Below are positions 16,733 through 24,703 of a DNA stretch of 64,000 nucleotides, in pieces. A program made the position numbers and the translations under genes. Location of the stretch: assembly GCA_016795155.1 (NCBI GenBank), contig JAEUIE010000045.1, positions 1 through 64,000 of the forward strand. The letters run 5' to 3'. Within the stretch, counting starts at the first letter, position 1; each line of letters opens with the position of its first letter. The stretch is from Planctomycetia bacterium (lineage in GTDB: Bacteria > Planctomycetota > Planctomycetia > Gemmatales > HRBIN36). The notes beneath the pieces are model-generated. The model ran no database searches, was not told the origin of the DNA, and saw nothing but the letters and a program-made list of their open reading frames with translations.

Positions 16733-17368
16733 ATGGATAATACAACACCTCAATCTGAACTATTGTCTCTTCAGTCGGCTGCAGCTGGTGATCAAAGCAG
16801 TTGGGAAGGCTTGATCACACCGCATCGGGACAAGTTGAAACGGATTATCGCATTTCGGATGGATATGCGATTGCAAGGCAGAATTGACCCTTCCGATGTA
16901 ATTCAGGAAACTTTTCTGGAAGCCTGGCAACGATTGCCTGCGTTTGTCAGTAATCCGGGTGTACCGTTTTTTGTCTGGCTGAGGGCACTGGCACAGCAAA
17001 GGCTGGGGATGCTCAGGCGGGAACATCTGGAACGTGACAAAAGAACAGTCATGAAGGAAGTTCAGATCAGGCAGGATGACAGTTCATCGGCAATAGCAAT
17101 CGCTATTCTGGATCATGCGGTCAGCCCGAGTGAAGCTGTGCAGCAACATGAATTGTTTCTTAAGGTACAGGGGAAGCTGGAAGAAATGGAACCGATGGAC
17201 AGGGAGGTGCTGGCTTTGCGTCATTTTGAACAGCTCACCAACCTGGAAACCGCCAATGTTTTAGGGCTGACTGAACCTGCAGCCAGTCAGCGATATGCCC
17301 GTGCCCTGAAGAGACTGAAAACGATTATTTCCGAGATTAAGGGATTATCGAGCGGGACCGTATCATGA
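16733..17368 (+). CDS. ECF-type RNA polymerase sigma factor, kinase-linked
   Basis: A 211-residue sigma-70-family factor with only regions 2 and 4. Region 2 includes MRLQGRIDPSDVIQETFLEA (core binding and -10 recognition) and region 4 includes LPPSD-type helices represented here by MDREVLALRHFEQLTNLETA and LTEPAASQRYARALKRLK (-35 recognition helix-turn-helix). Its stop overlaps the ATG of the Ser/Thr kinase gene (ATGA at 17365-17368), so the two are translationally coupled. ECF factors paired with Ser/Thr kinases form planctomycete-rich groups in which phosphorylation is thought to replace an anti-sigma factor; that mechanism is inferred here. The ribosome site before 16733 is weak. Confidence 0.9.
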   Translation: MDNTTPQSELLSLQSAAAGDQSSWEGLITPHRDKLKRIIAFRMDMRLQGRIDPSDVIQETFLEAWQRLPAFVSNPGVPFFVWLRALAQQRLGMLRREHLERDKRTVMKEVQIRQDDSSSAIAIAILDHAVSPSEAVQQHELFLKVQGKLEEMEPMDREVLALRHFEQLTNLETANVLGLTEPAASQRYARALKRLKTIISEIKGLSSGTVS

Positions 17369-20181
17369 ATTCGCAAGCAGTGCATTCGGAAGCAGTCGTC
17401 AAGCTGGCTGAGGATTTCGTCAACCGCTATCGCAAGGGCGATCGCATCGAAGTAGATCTATACGTCAAGCAGTACCCCGAACTCGCTAACGAAGTAGCAT
17501 CATACATCGAAGCACTTTTGTTTATCGAGAAATTAAACGATAAGCAATCGAGCAGCAAATACAAGATTCAAGCAGCTGTTCCAAAACAGTTTGGCGAATA
17601 TCGCATTCTGGGTGAAATTGGTCGTGGTGGGATGGGAGTAGTTTACGATGCACTGCAATCATCGCTGAACAGGCATGTTGCTATTAAAGTGCTGGCCAGC
17701 TCTTCGACTTCTGTGCCTTCCATGAAGGAACGATTCTTGCGTGAGGCGAGAACAGCAGCAGGATTGCATCATTCGCACATTGTGCCGGTCCATGGAGTGG
17801 GTGAGCAGGAGGGTATCTGTTACTTTGTCATGCAGAAGATAGATGGCATCGGACTGGATCGCATTCTGCATCACCTTCGGCATGCCATTCACACTGCCAG
17901 TTCCACCGATCATGCACGAATGAAAGCGAGCACTGCGCCGCATCAGACCCTTGCCCTGCCAGCAGAAAATGTGTCAACTCAATCTGCTTCGTTAACCCCA
18001 CAGCAGCTCGCTAACCATTGGCAGGATCTCAGCTTTCAAGATTGCTGCAGGTTGGTGGCTCGCATCGGTTTTCAGATTGCAGATGCACTGGCATATGCCC
18101 ACGATCAGGGGATTGTGCATCGTGATGTGAAGCCTGGAAACATTCTTCTCGATCACCAGCTGCATCCGTGGCTCAATGATTTTGGTCTGGCACAGGTTAG
18201 TGATGGAACCGATTTGACTGCTTCAGGGCAGGTGATGGGAACGCTACGTTATCTGCCTCCGGAACGGTTGCGCGGGGTCTCAGAGCCAGCGGGCGATATC
18301 TATGCATTAGGCATGACGCTGTATGAACTGGTAGTATTAGAGTGCCCATATAGCACAACAGACCATGCACAACTGATTCATCAAATTCAGAATGAAGAAC
18401 CAAAATCGCTCCTTGAAGTCGAAAAAAATACGCCACGCGATTTGAATACGATCATCATGAAATGCCTGGCGAAATTGCCTGAGCAAAGGTATGCCACTGC
18501 CCGCATTCTTGCTGATGATCTGCAGCGATGGCTGGCGGGTGATCCCATTCAAGCCAGGCCGCTACGATGGTGGGAAAAAGGCTTACGATGGGCCCGAAAG
18601 AACAAGGTCGTTGCGGGCTTGATAGCGCTGATATTCCTGACATTGGCGACGGGATTTACGGCCTCAACTATCTTGTGGAAAGATGCCGACTATCACCGCA
18701 TTCAGGCGGAAGGTGCCAGGGAAAAGGAAAAGCTTGCAGCAGAACAGGCGCAAACCTCAGCTAAGCAAGCCCTGACGGCACGCGATGAATCGGAAGCATT
18801 AAACAAGTACTTTCGTGAAGAATTGCTGGGAGCTGCCCGGCCTGGAACCGGCAAGAGAAACATTACCCTGGCTCAGGCTTTGGAGAAATCTGAAGCCAGT
18901 ATTGCAAAACGGTTTGGACATGTGCCTGCTGTTGAAATTGTCGTGCGAAGCTGGCTTGGTGAGACTTTCCGCAGCTTGGGAAAATTCCAGGAATCGGAAA
19001 AACAATTAAAACTCGCTATGGAGATGCACCAGTCTAAAGTGATTGATTCACCCAAATCGGAGGCCACCACGCTGGGCAACCTGGTGAATGTGTTGGCGGA
19101 ACTGGGCAAGCTGAAAGAAGCCGAGCACTGTTATCAACGCTATGTCGAACTAATCAATTCAATCCCTGATTATCATGTGAATGATCGCGAACTCGCTCAG
19201 CAGAATTATGCCACCATCCTGACCAAGGCATTGAAACTCAAAGAAGCTGAGACCATTTATAAACAGGTTTACGATGATCGTCGGGATCGCTTAGGCCCGG
19301 ATCATCTTGATACGCTGACAACGCAGGTGAATTACGGTTATTTCCTCATGCAGGTAGGTCGGTTGAAAGATGCTAAGGCTACTCTGGAAAAAGCAATTAG
19401 CACATTGAATGAGAGTAATCAGGAAAAACAGCCAGCCTGTCTGACAGCCGAGCACAATCTGTTGAAGGTTTATTTCCTTCAAGCTCAGTATCCCGAAGCT
19501 AAGCAGATTGGCGAAAGAATACTCCCCTTGTTCAAGTCTGTTCTGGGAGAGTTTCATCCGCATACCATTATGTTGATGAACGACATGGGAGCGGTGCATT
19601 CTGCATTGAACGATAAGGAAACTGCTGCCCGGTATCAGGGCGAAGCTTCACAATTACTGGAAGAAGTGCTCGGATTAGAACATCCGGATACACTCATTTC
19701 AATTGCTAACCTGGGCATCAATTATTTTGGTTTGGAAAAATATGAAGAAGCTGAAAAGTGCCTTGAGCGAGTGATCAGGAAACGCGAAGAGTTAAAAACG
19801 CCCAACGATATCTATACTCTTAATGCCCTGATCATCTATTGCAACACTCTTTGTCAGTTGAAAAAATACCCTGAAGCCAGTCAGCGGGCTAAGCAGTATC
19901 TTGATCTCACAACGAAATATCCAGCATTGAAAAGCCTGGATGCAGCAGCGATTGCTCAATACGTACAGGGAGTTTGTTTAACCCACAACAAGCAGTATGC
20001 CGATGCCGAGAAACAGTTGCTGGATGCATGGAATGTTCAGAAAGCCAGCAAAAGGTCGTCAGTTCTAACCCGAAAGCGCACCTGCCAGGCATTTTTGAAC
20101 CTCTACGAGGCATGGCAGAAACCCGATGAAGTCAAGAAATGGAACGCAGTGTTGGATGCGCTTACCAAGCCAGTCAAGTAA
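17365..20181 (+). CDS. Transmembrane Ser/Thr protein kinase with C-terminal TPRs
   Basis: A 938-residue Hanks-type kinase. The kinase domain (about 77-390) shows the glycine loop EIGRGGMGVVY, lysine K108 (VAIK), HRDVKPGN (H252, D254) and NDFGLA (D272). An unusually long low-complexity insert of about 60 residues, rich in Ser/Thr/Ala/His, lies between the hinge and the catalytic loop. One membrane helix at about 415-437 is followed by an alpha-helical linker and about ten TPR units (about 500-930), probably outside the cytoplasm. Coupled to the upstream sigma factor, it is the likely sensor and activator of that factor. The kinase motifs are intact, so it should be active. Confidence 0.92.
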   Translation: MNSQAVHSEAVVKLAEDFVNRYRKGDRIEVDLYVKQYPELANEVASYIEALLFIEKLNDKQSSSKYKIQAAVPKQFGEYRILGEIGRGGMGVVYDALQSSLNRHVAIKVLASSSTSVPSMKERFLREARTAAGLHHSHIVPVHGVGEQEGICYFVMQKIDGIGLDRILHHLRHAIHTASSTDHARMKASTAPHQTLALPAENVSTQSASLTPQQLANHWQDLSFQDCCRLVARIGFQIADALAYAHDQGIVHRDVKPGNILLDHQLHPWLNDFGLAQVSDGTDLTASGQVMGTLRYLPPERLRGVSEPAGDIYALGMTLYELVVLECPYSTTDHAQLIHQIQNEEPKSLLEVEKNTPRDLNTIIMKCLAKLPEQRYATARILADDLQRWLAGDPIQARPLRWWEKGLRWARKNKVVAGLIALIFLTLATGFTASTILWKDADYHRIQAEGAREKEKLAAEQAQTSAKQALTARDESEALNKYFREELLGAARPGTGKRNITLAQALEKSEASIAKRFGHVPAVEIVVRSWLGETFRSLGKFQESEKQLKLAMEMHQSKVIDSPKSEATTLGNLVNVLAELGKLKEAEHCYQRYVELINSIPDYHVNDRELAQQNYATILTKALKLKEAETIYKQVYDDRRDRLGPDHLDTLTTQVNYGYFLMQVGRLKDAKATLEKAISTLNESNQEKQPACLTAEHNLLKVYFLQAQYPEAKQIGERILPLFKSVLGEFHPHTIMLMNDMGAVHSALNDKETAARYQGEASQLLEEVLGLEHPDTLISIANLGINYFGLEKYEEAEKCLERVIRKREELKTPNDIYTLNALIIYCNTLCQLKKYPEASQRAKQYLDLTTKYPALKSLDAAAIAQYVQGVCLTHNKQYADAEKQLLDAWNVQKASKRSSVLTRKRTCQAFLNLYEAWQKPDEVKKWNAVLDALTKPVK

Positions 20182-20268
20182 TTGAGATAGCCAGCGAGTC
20201 ATCATTTTGAATCTTTGCGACAGTTAATTGGGTATATCCCAGTTGTTATCTGAAATGGCTCTCCAAAA

Positions 20269-21048
20269 ATGGGTGATTTCATGGCCGTCTTGCTTTTGTG
20301 TGTAGTGTGTGCAAATCCTTCCGTGCAGAATACTCAGCAACCCATCTGGAAAATTGTTGGCACATTGCCTGACAAGCAGGAATTGGATTTATTGCAGGAG
20401 AGTCTGGAGACTGGGCGGAAACGGATTGAGCATTTTTTTGGTAAGCCGTTTCTCAATTCATTCGAGGTAGAAGTATTTCCTGACAGGACTGTATTTGATC
20501 AGTATTTTGCAAAACGCTGGAAGGTTCCCAAAACACAATCATGGATGGTAGCATCTGGAGTGGGTGATAAGCTCACCATGTTGTCCAGGAAAGTATGGAA
20601 GACGCAGGCCAGTGAGCACAAGCCTGAAGATGAGCCGCATTATCGTGAACTGATTGGCCATGAACTGGTGCATGTGTATCACGGGCAGCGCAATCCAACC
20701 GGCGACTTTGAAGGCATGGATGACTTGGGCTGGCTGGTTGAAGGTCTTGCGGTATACGTTTCAGGTCAATTGGATAGATCACATCGGCTAGCTGCACAGG
20801 ATGCTATTCGGTTAGGCAAAGGGCCACGCACACTGGCAAACGCATGGAGCGGGAAGTACCGTTATGGTGTTTGTGGTTCCATGGTGCAATGGATCGATCA
20901 GAAATGGGGCAGAGCGAGCCTGGATGCACTCATGAAAGTGACCAGGCAGGAAGATGCGATGAAAGTGCTTGAAATCAGTGAAAAGGAATTCCTGATCGGT
21001 TGGGAACAGTTTGTAAAGATGGCACAGCAAAAAACAATTGTGAAATGA
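20269..21048 (+). CDS. Exported gluzincin-like zinc metallopeptidase
   Basis: A 259-residue protein with a short hydrophobic export signal (about 5-16). HELVH (H131, E132, H135) and a downstream glutamate in WLVEGLAVYVSG (E158) form the zinc site of the MA-clan gluzincins, as in the DUF-like 'peptidase MA' families. The upstream part (ETGRKRIEHFFGKPF, FEVEVFPDRTVFDQYF) matches the N-terminal domain of that group. It should be a periplasmic or secreted metallopeptidase with unknown substrate. The start may be ATG 20269 or the in-frame ATG at 20281, which has GGTGAT before it. It follows the kinase gene by 87 bp on the same strand. Confidence 0.8.
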   Translation: MGDFMAVLLLCVVCANPSVQNTQQPIWKIVGTLPDKQELDLLQESLETGRKRIEHFFGKPFLNSFEVEVFPDRTVFDQYFAKRWKVPKTQSWMVASGVGDKLTMLSRKVWKTQASEHKPEDEPHYRELIGHELVHVYHGQRNPTGDFEGMDDLGWLVEGLAVYVSGQLDRSHRLAAQDAIRLGKGPRTLANAWSGKYRYGVCGSMVQWIDQKWGRASLDALMKVTRQEDAMKVLEISEKEFLIGWEQFVKMAQQKTIVK

Positions 21049-21126
21049 GATTTGGGATAAAACCTGCTTGATAACGTCAACTATAGTAGAGTAGTTATTT
21101 ATCCAATTGTTGATCAAGGCAGTGAC

Positions 21127-21849
21127 ATGTTACACAGCTTGCATTCCACGGCAGTTTTCGCAGTGTTAGTTATTGGTTGCGTGGCGTTTGATTGTGGTAC
21201 AACGGCATCTTGTACGGCAGAGTTGGATGAGCCACAACCAAAACCCAAGCAACAGGGACTGAAACTTGGAGGCAGAGTTGGCATTGTCTGCGATCATACC
21301 ATGGTGGAACACGCAAATGCACTGCGTGCAACGCTCGAAGCCTGGCGGCTGAGAGTTGATCTGCATCGTCTTGTGCAGCATTGGCAAGCGGAACAGTTCT
21401 TTCAGAAACACATGGCAGAGTATGATTATGTCATCATCTGTTGTCATGGTACGGATCGACCGAAACTTCGAATCAAATTTGAAGTGATCGTTCCCAAGAA
21501 GGAAAATCTCGAACTGGGTGAAATGGTCGATTATGAATTGACGACTGAGAACATTTCCGCGAAGCTCAAGGGTTTTCGCGGAGTGCTGGTTTCGATGGCA
21601 TGCGAATCAGGCAGAGAACCTCTAGGAAAAGCGTTTCTCAAAGCTGGTTGCAAAGCATACCTGGGGCCAGGTGATTATTCTGATGATTCCAGCGGCATGA
21701 TGTTTGTGATGAGCTTCTTCTATTTTCTGCAATATCAATGGCGGTTGCCCGATTCGCAGGTGTGGTCGATAAAGGATGCTGCTGATGCTGCCCGGAAACT
21801 TGATCCTCGTGCAAAGTATGGAACGAAGTTGTGGCAGCTATACGAATAA
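21127..21849 (+). CDS. Exported caspase-fold (CHAT/clostripain-like) protein
   Basis: A 240-residue protein. The core contains YDYVIICCHGTD (H107) and VLVSMACESG (C159), each at the end of a predicted beta strand, which is how the His-Cys dyad of caspase-fold (clan CD) proteases is arranged. GCKAYLGPGDYSDD continues the fold. The N terminus is hydrophobic (AVFAVLVIGC) and ends in a sequence that fits a lipobox at C18, so it is probably exported and perhaps lipidated. The family assignment comes from motif pattern, not from a search. It lies 78 bp after the metallopeptidase gene; the pair may form an exported proteolytic set downstream of the sigma/kinase genes. Confidence 0.65.
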   Translation: MLHSLHSTAVFAVLVIGCVAFDCGTTASCTAELDEPQPKPKQQGLKLGGRVGIVCDHTMVEHANALRATLEAWRLRVDLHRLVQHWQAEQFFQKHMAEYDYVIICCHGTDRPKLRIKFEVIVPKKENLELGEMVDYELTTENISAKLKGFRGVLVSMACESGREPLGKAFLKAGCKAYLGPGDYSDDSSGMMFVMSFFYFLQYQWRLPDSQVWSIKDAADAARKLDPRAKYGTKLWQLYE

Positions 21850-21870
21850 TGGATGGTTATGGTTGTTCAC

Positions 21871-22632
21871 TTACTGCTTCGGTTTCATGGTCTGGTGCAT
21901 TGTGGCATTGCTTGCTGGTTCCTGGGGAACTTCCAGTCCTGTAAAACTCATCAAGTCTTTTTTCCAACTCCTCATTTGCTGGATAGTGGGAAAATATTCC
22001 TGTAGGTAGCCTTCGTTCACTGCAACCCTGGAACTCAGGAGCAGGCATATTGACCAGCAGAAAATGTTGGCAACCCAGCTTTTGGGATGAAACAGTTTGA
22101 AGGCAGTTCCCGAGAATTGATTGGCCTTGATGGATAGCCCGTTGAAATCGATGGCGTAGATTTCATCGAGGAGCAGGTGGGAGAAGTAGCCCAGGGCTAC
22201 GCCGCCAGCAATCACCAGCCCATCCGTATTCGTTTTTTTTGTCCAGGCCAGGTAGACTATCAGTGTGGGTATGAGCATAGCAGGTATGCTGTGAAACATG
22301 CCACGATGTTCACTCCATCGTTTTATGATGAACGAAACGCCGTAACGGATCAGAATGTAAGTTCCTGATGCCAGTAGCAACCGCATATCCGGGTCTTGAT
22401 TACCCAGTCGATGAAAACAGACCAGGGCACCGATGGCTGCCAGTAATGGAATGAGTTCCCGCAAGGGTCTGCCGCTATCGCTATCGAGGTCAGGCAGCAT
22501 GCCACACAAACTGCATAGTCCGCCGGCAACAACGCAGTGAGGCAACTCGTAACCCAAGCCGAAATAAGTGGCGGCAGTGTAACCAACACCCAGTACAGTC
22601 GAAAACTGCATATGTTGCGGAAAAGCAGCCAT
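21871..22632 (-). CDS. YdjM/DUF457-type membrane-bound metal-dependent hydrolase
   Basis: A 253-residue protein with about five hydrophobic helices. LPDLDSDSGRP, HRGMFHSIP and GYFSHLLLDE are the conserved His/Asp motifs of the YdjM (LexA-regulated, membrane-bound) hydrolase family, where they are thought to bind a metal in the membrane-facing site. The true substrate of the family is not established. ATG 22632 has an unusually strong GAGGGGGG ribosome site. It is convergent with the caspase-like gene and divergent from the efflux operon. Confidence 0.82.
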   Translation of the reverse strand: MAAFPQHMQFSTVLGVGYTAATYFGLGYELPHCVVAGGLCSLCGMLPDLDSDSGRPLRELIPLLAAIGALVCFHRLGNQDPDMRLLLASGTYILIRYGVSFIIKRWSEHRGMFHSIPAMLIPTLIVYLAWTKKTNTDGLVIAGGVALGYFSHLLLDEIYAIDFNGLSIKANQFSGTAFKLFHPKSWVANIFCWSICLLLSSRVAVNEGYLQEYFPTIQQMRSWKKDLMSFTGLEVPQEPASNATMHQTMKPKQ

Positions 22633-22772
22633 GATTACCCCCCCTCAGGCAGGATGCTTTTAGCCATTAGAGGCAAGTTTGCAAGGCTGATCTGGCATAC
22701 AACTGGTTTAATTGAAGCATTTGTAGATTAAACGATATTTGCACTTTACTATTAAAGGTAGAAACCGTATAT

Positions 22773-22785
22773 TTCGATTATCGAA
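22773..22785. promoter_or_regulatory. Putative MarR operator
   Basis: TTCGATTATCGAA is a perfect 6-1-6 palindrome ending 11 bases before the MarR start codon. Its position, over the translation start of an autoregulated MarR-efflux operon, suits a repressor site. The dyad is short, so it may be chance. Confidence 0.4.
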
Positions 22786-22796
22786 CTATACGACGG

Positions 22797-23279
22797 ATGA
22801 ATAAATTGAGTTACCATCCACGATCTTCAGAGTTGAGACTACATTTCAGAGAAATTGTAAATGGTTTCAAACTGAATGATGCTCTTTGCGCGAACGATGA
22901 AAGCTTAAATGTGTCCGTTCAGGAGTTGCATGTAATAGAGCTCTTGGGAGATCTTGGTCCGCAGATGATGCGGGAACTTTCCGAACACTTGTTTGTAGCC
23001 GTGAATACGGTTACCAATCTCGTCGATCATCTTGAGAGAAAACAACTTGCGGAACGAATTCGAAGCACCGAAGATCGCCGCGTGATCCATGTAAAGTTAA
23101 CCGATCAAGGCAAGCAACTCTACGATGCCATTACCGCTATTCACTTTCAATTCTGTTCAAAAATGCTTGGTTCACTCAATGAAGATGAGCAGGATATTCT
23201 GATGGTACTAATGAGAAAGATAGCACGAAGTGCAAGTAAACGACCAGCGGTTTCTAGTGTTGAACAACTGGAAGGCTAA
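22797..23279 (+). CDS. MarR-family transcriptional regulator
   Basis: A 160-residue winged-helix regulator. The DNA-binding core runs from about 40 to 110: LHVIELLGDLGPQMMRELSE, recognition helix VAVNTVTNLVDHLERKQL and the wing RSTEDRRVIHVKLTDQGKQL. MarR proteins act as dimers that usually repress their own operon and release DNA on binding a small phenolic or toxic ligand. It is the first gene of an efflux operon; the adaptor gene follows after 8 bp. A palindrome at 22773-22785 is a candidate operator. Confidence 0.93.
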   Translation: MNKLSYHPRSSELRLHFREIVNGFKLNDALCANDESLNVSVQELHVIELLGDLGPQMMRELSEHLFVAVNTVTNLVDHLERKQLAERIRSTEDRRVIHVKLTDQGKQLYDAITAIHFQFCSKMLGSLNEDEQDILMVLMRKIARSASKRPAVSSVEQLEG

Positions 23280-23287
23280 GAAACATC

Positions 23288-24703
23288 ATGTCTAATACTT
23301 CGCAGATCGAAACATTCGTACAACGAACTGCTTCGGCGTCGAACGAACAAATAGCTGCCAAAGCTACAGCCAGCAAACCGCACGTCAAACCACCAAGAAG
23401 GTGGGTACGGAGCTTGGTTTGGGTAGGAATATTACTCGTTGCCGGCGTAGTTGCGTGGAAAGTAGTTGGTCCTGTTGCGGCATCTAAAACTACAAGTACT
23501 GTCGCCATCGCAACTACCCCTGAAACTGTTACGGTGACTGTTGCTCCGGTGACAATACGGCCTGTTGAGCGAAATGTTGCTATCGTTGGTTCACTCTGGG
23601 GGAGAGAAGAAATCACGGTTGCTCCCAAGGTAGAGGGGCGTGTTAAACGCATCTACCACGATATGGGGGACAAAGTAAAGCCTGGCGATTTGCTGCTTGA
23701 AATTGAAGATACTGAATTCCGACTTGCAGTGGATGAAGCACAGCGAGCACTCGATCTTGAACTGGCTAAGCTGGGTTTAAGAACTCCTCCGCCTCCCGAT
23801 TTTGACGTTCGCGAATTGCCATCCACTCGGCGCACCGAAGCGTTGATGAAGAATGCGGCCAGTGTGCGAGAACGCTATCGCAAGCTGAGTGAGGGGGCAC
23901 GTACGGAAGAAGAACGTGAACGGATTGAGACAGATTTCAGCGTAGCCCAGGCCAATCATCAACAGATGATTCTGGAAGCTCAATCAACGCTGGCAGCAGT
24001 TCGCTACCGGTTGGCATTACTCAATAGCGCCCAGCAAAGATTGAAAGAAACGAAGGTTTATGTTCCGCAGCCTCAAGTTGCGACCAAGCAGAATGAACAG
24101 ATCGAGTTTGTGGTGGCTCAGCGTAATATCTCGATTGGTGAAATGGTTCGCATGCAAGGCAACTCGGGTACCAGCTTGTTCAGACTTGTTATTGCAGATC
24201 AATTGAAGTTACAGGCGGCTATCCCAGAGCGACACCTGGGCGAAGTCAAGCAGGGACAAAACGTCAAAATTAATATCGAAGCGTATCCGGGTAATCATTT
24301 TTCCGGAACAGTCAGCCGCGTCAATACCACGGTTGACCGCGCCTCGCGTACCTTCACGGTTGAAATTGCTATCCCCAATCCAGATCGCAAGTTGAGTGCT
24401 GGCAGCTTTGCCAAGGCTCGCATTATTACTCAGGAACAGGCAAAGGCATTGACCGTGCCTGAGGAAGCGATCCTTCAGTTTGCTGGTGTGGTGAAAGTCT
24501 ACATCATAAAGGATGGCAAGGCACATGCTGTATCGGTTCAAGTCGGAGAAAAGGCTCGTGTAGATGAGAAACCTTATTCACGTACATGGGCTGAAGTAAC
24601 GGGATCGATTTCAGAAAACGCACAAGTCATCACCAGCGGATTTAACCAACTGAGTGAAGGAACTCCGGTGCAATTGCGCAAGGATACCGGAGTCAAGCAA
24701 TGA
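23288..24703 (+). CDS. RND efflux periplasmic adaptor (HlyD/MFP family)
   Basis: A 471-residue membrane fusion protein. A single N-terminal membrane anchor (about 41-60) is followed by the first half of the lipoyl domain (EITVAPKVEGRVKRIYHDMG, DKVKPGDLLLEIED), an alpha hairpin (about 150-245) with the heptad-like SVRERYRKLSEGARTEEERE, the second lipoyl half and beta-barrel and membrane-proximal domains. It bridges the inner-membrane pump encoded next with an outer-membrane channel, which is not encoded in the window. Its stop overlaps the start of the pump gene (ATGA, 24700-24703). No lipobox is seen, so it is anchored by its helix. Confidence 0.92.
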   Translation: MSNTSQIETFVQRTASASNEQIAAKATASKPHVKPPRRWVRSLVWVGILLVAGVVAWKVVGPVAASKTTSTVAIATTPETVTVTVAPVTIRPVERNVAIVGSLWGREEITVAPKVEGRVKRIYHDMGDKVKPGDLLLEIEDTEFRLAVDEAQRALDLELAKLGLRTPPPPDFDVRELPSTRRTEALMKNAASVRERYRKLSEGARTEEERERIETDFSVAQANHQQMILEAQSTLAAVRYRLALLNSAQQRLKETKVYVPQPQVATKQNEQIEFVVAQRNISIGEMVRMQGNSGTSLFRLVIADQLKLQAAIPERHLGEVKQGQNVKINIEAYPGNHFSGTVSRVNTTVDRASRTFTVEIAIPNPDRKLSAGSFAKARIITQEQAKALTVPEEAILQFAGVVKVYIIKDGKAHAVSVQVGEKARVDEKPYSRTWAEVTGSISENAQVITSGFNQLSEGTPVQLRKDTGVKQ

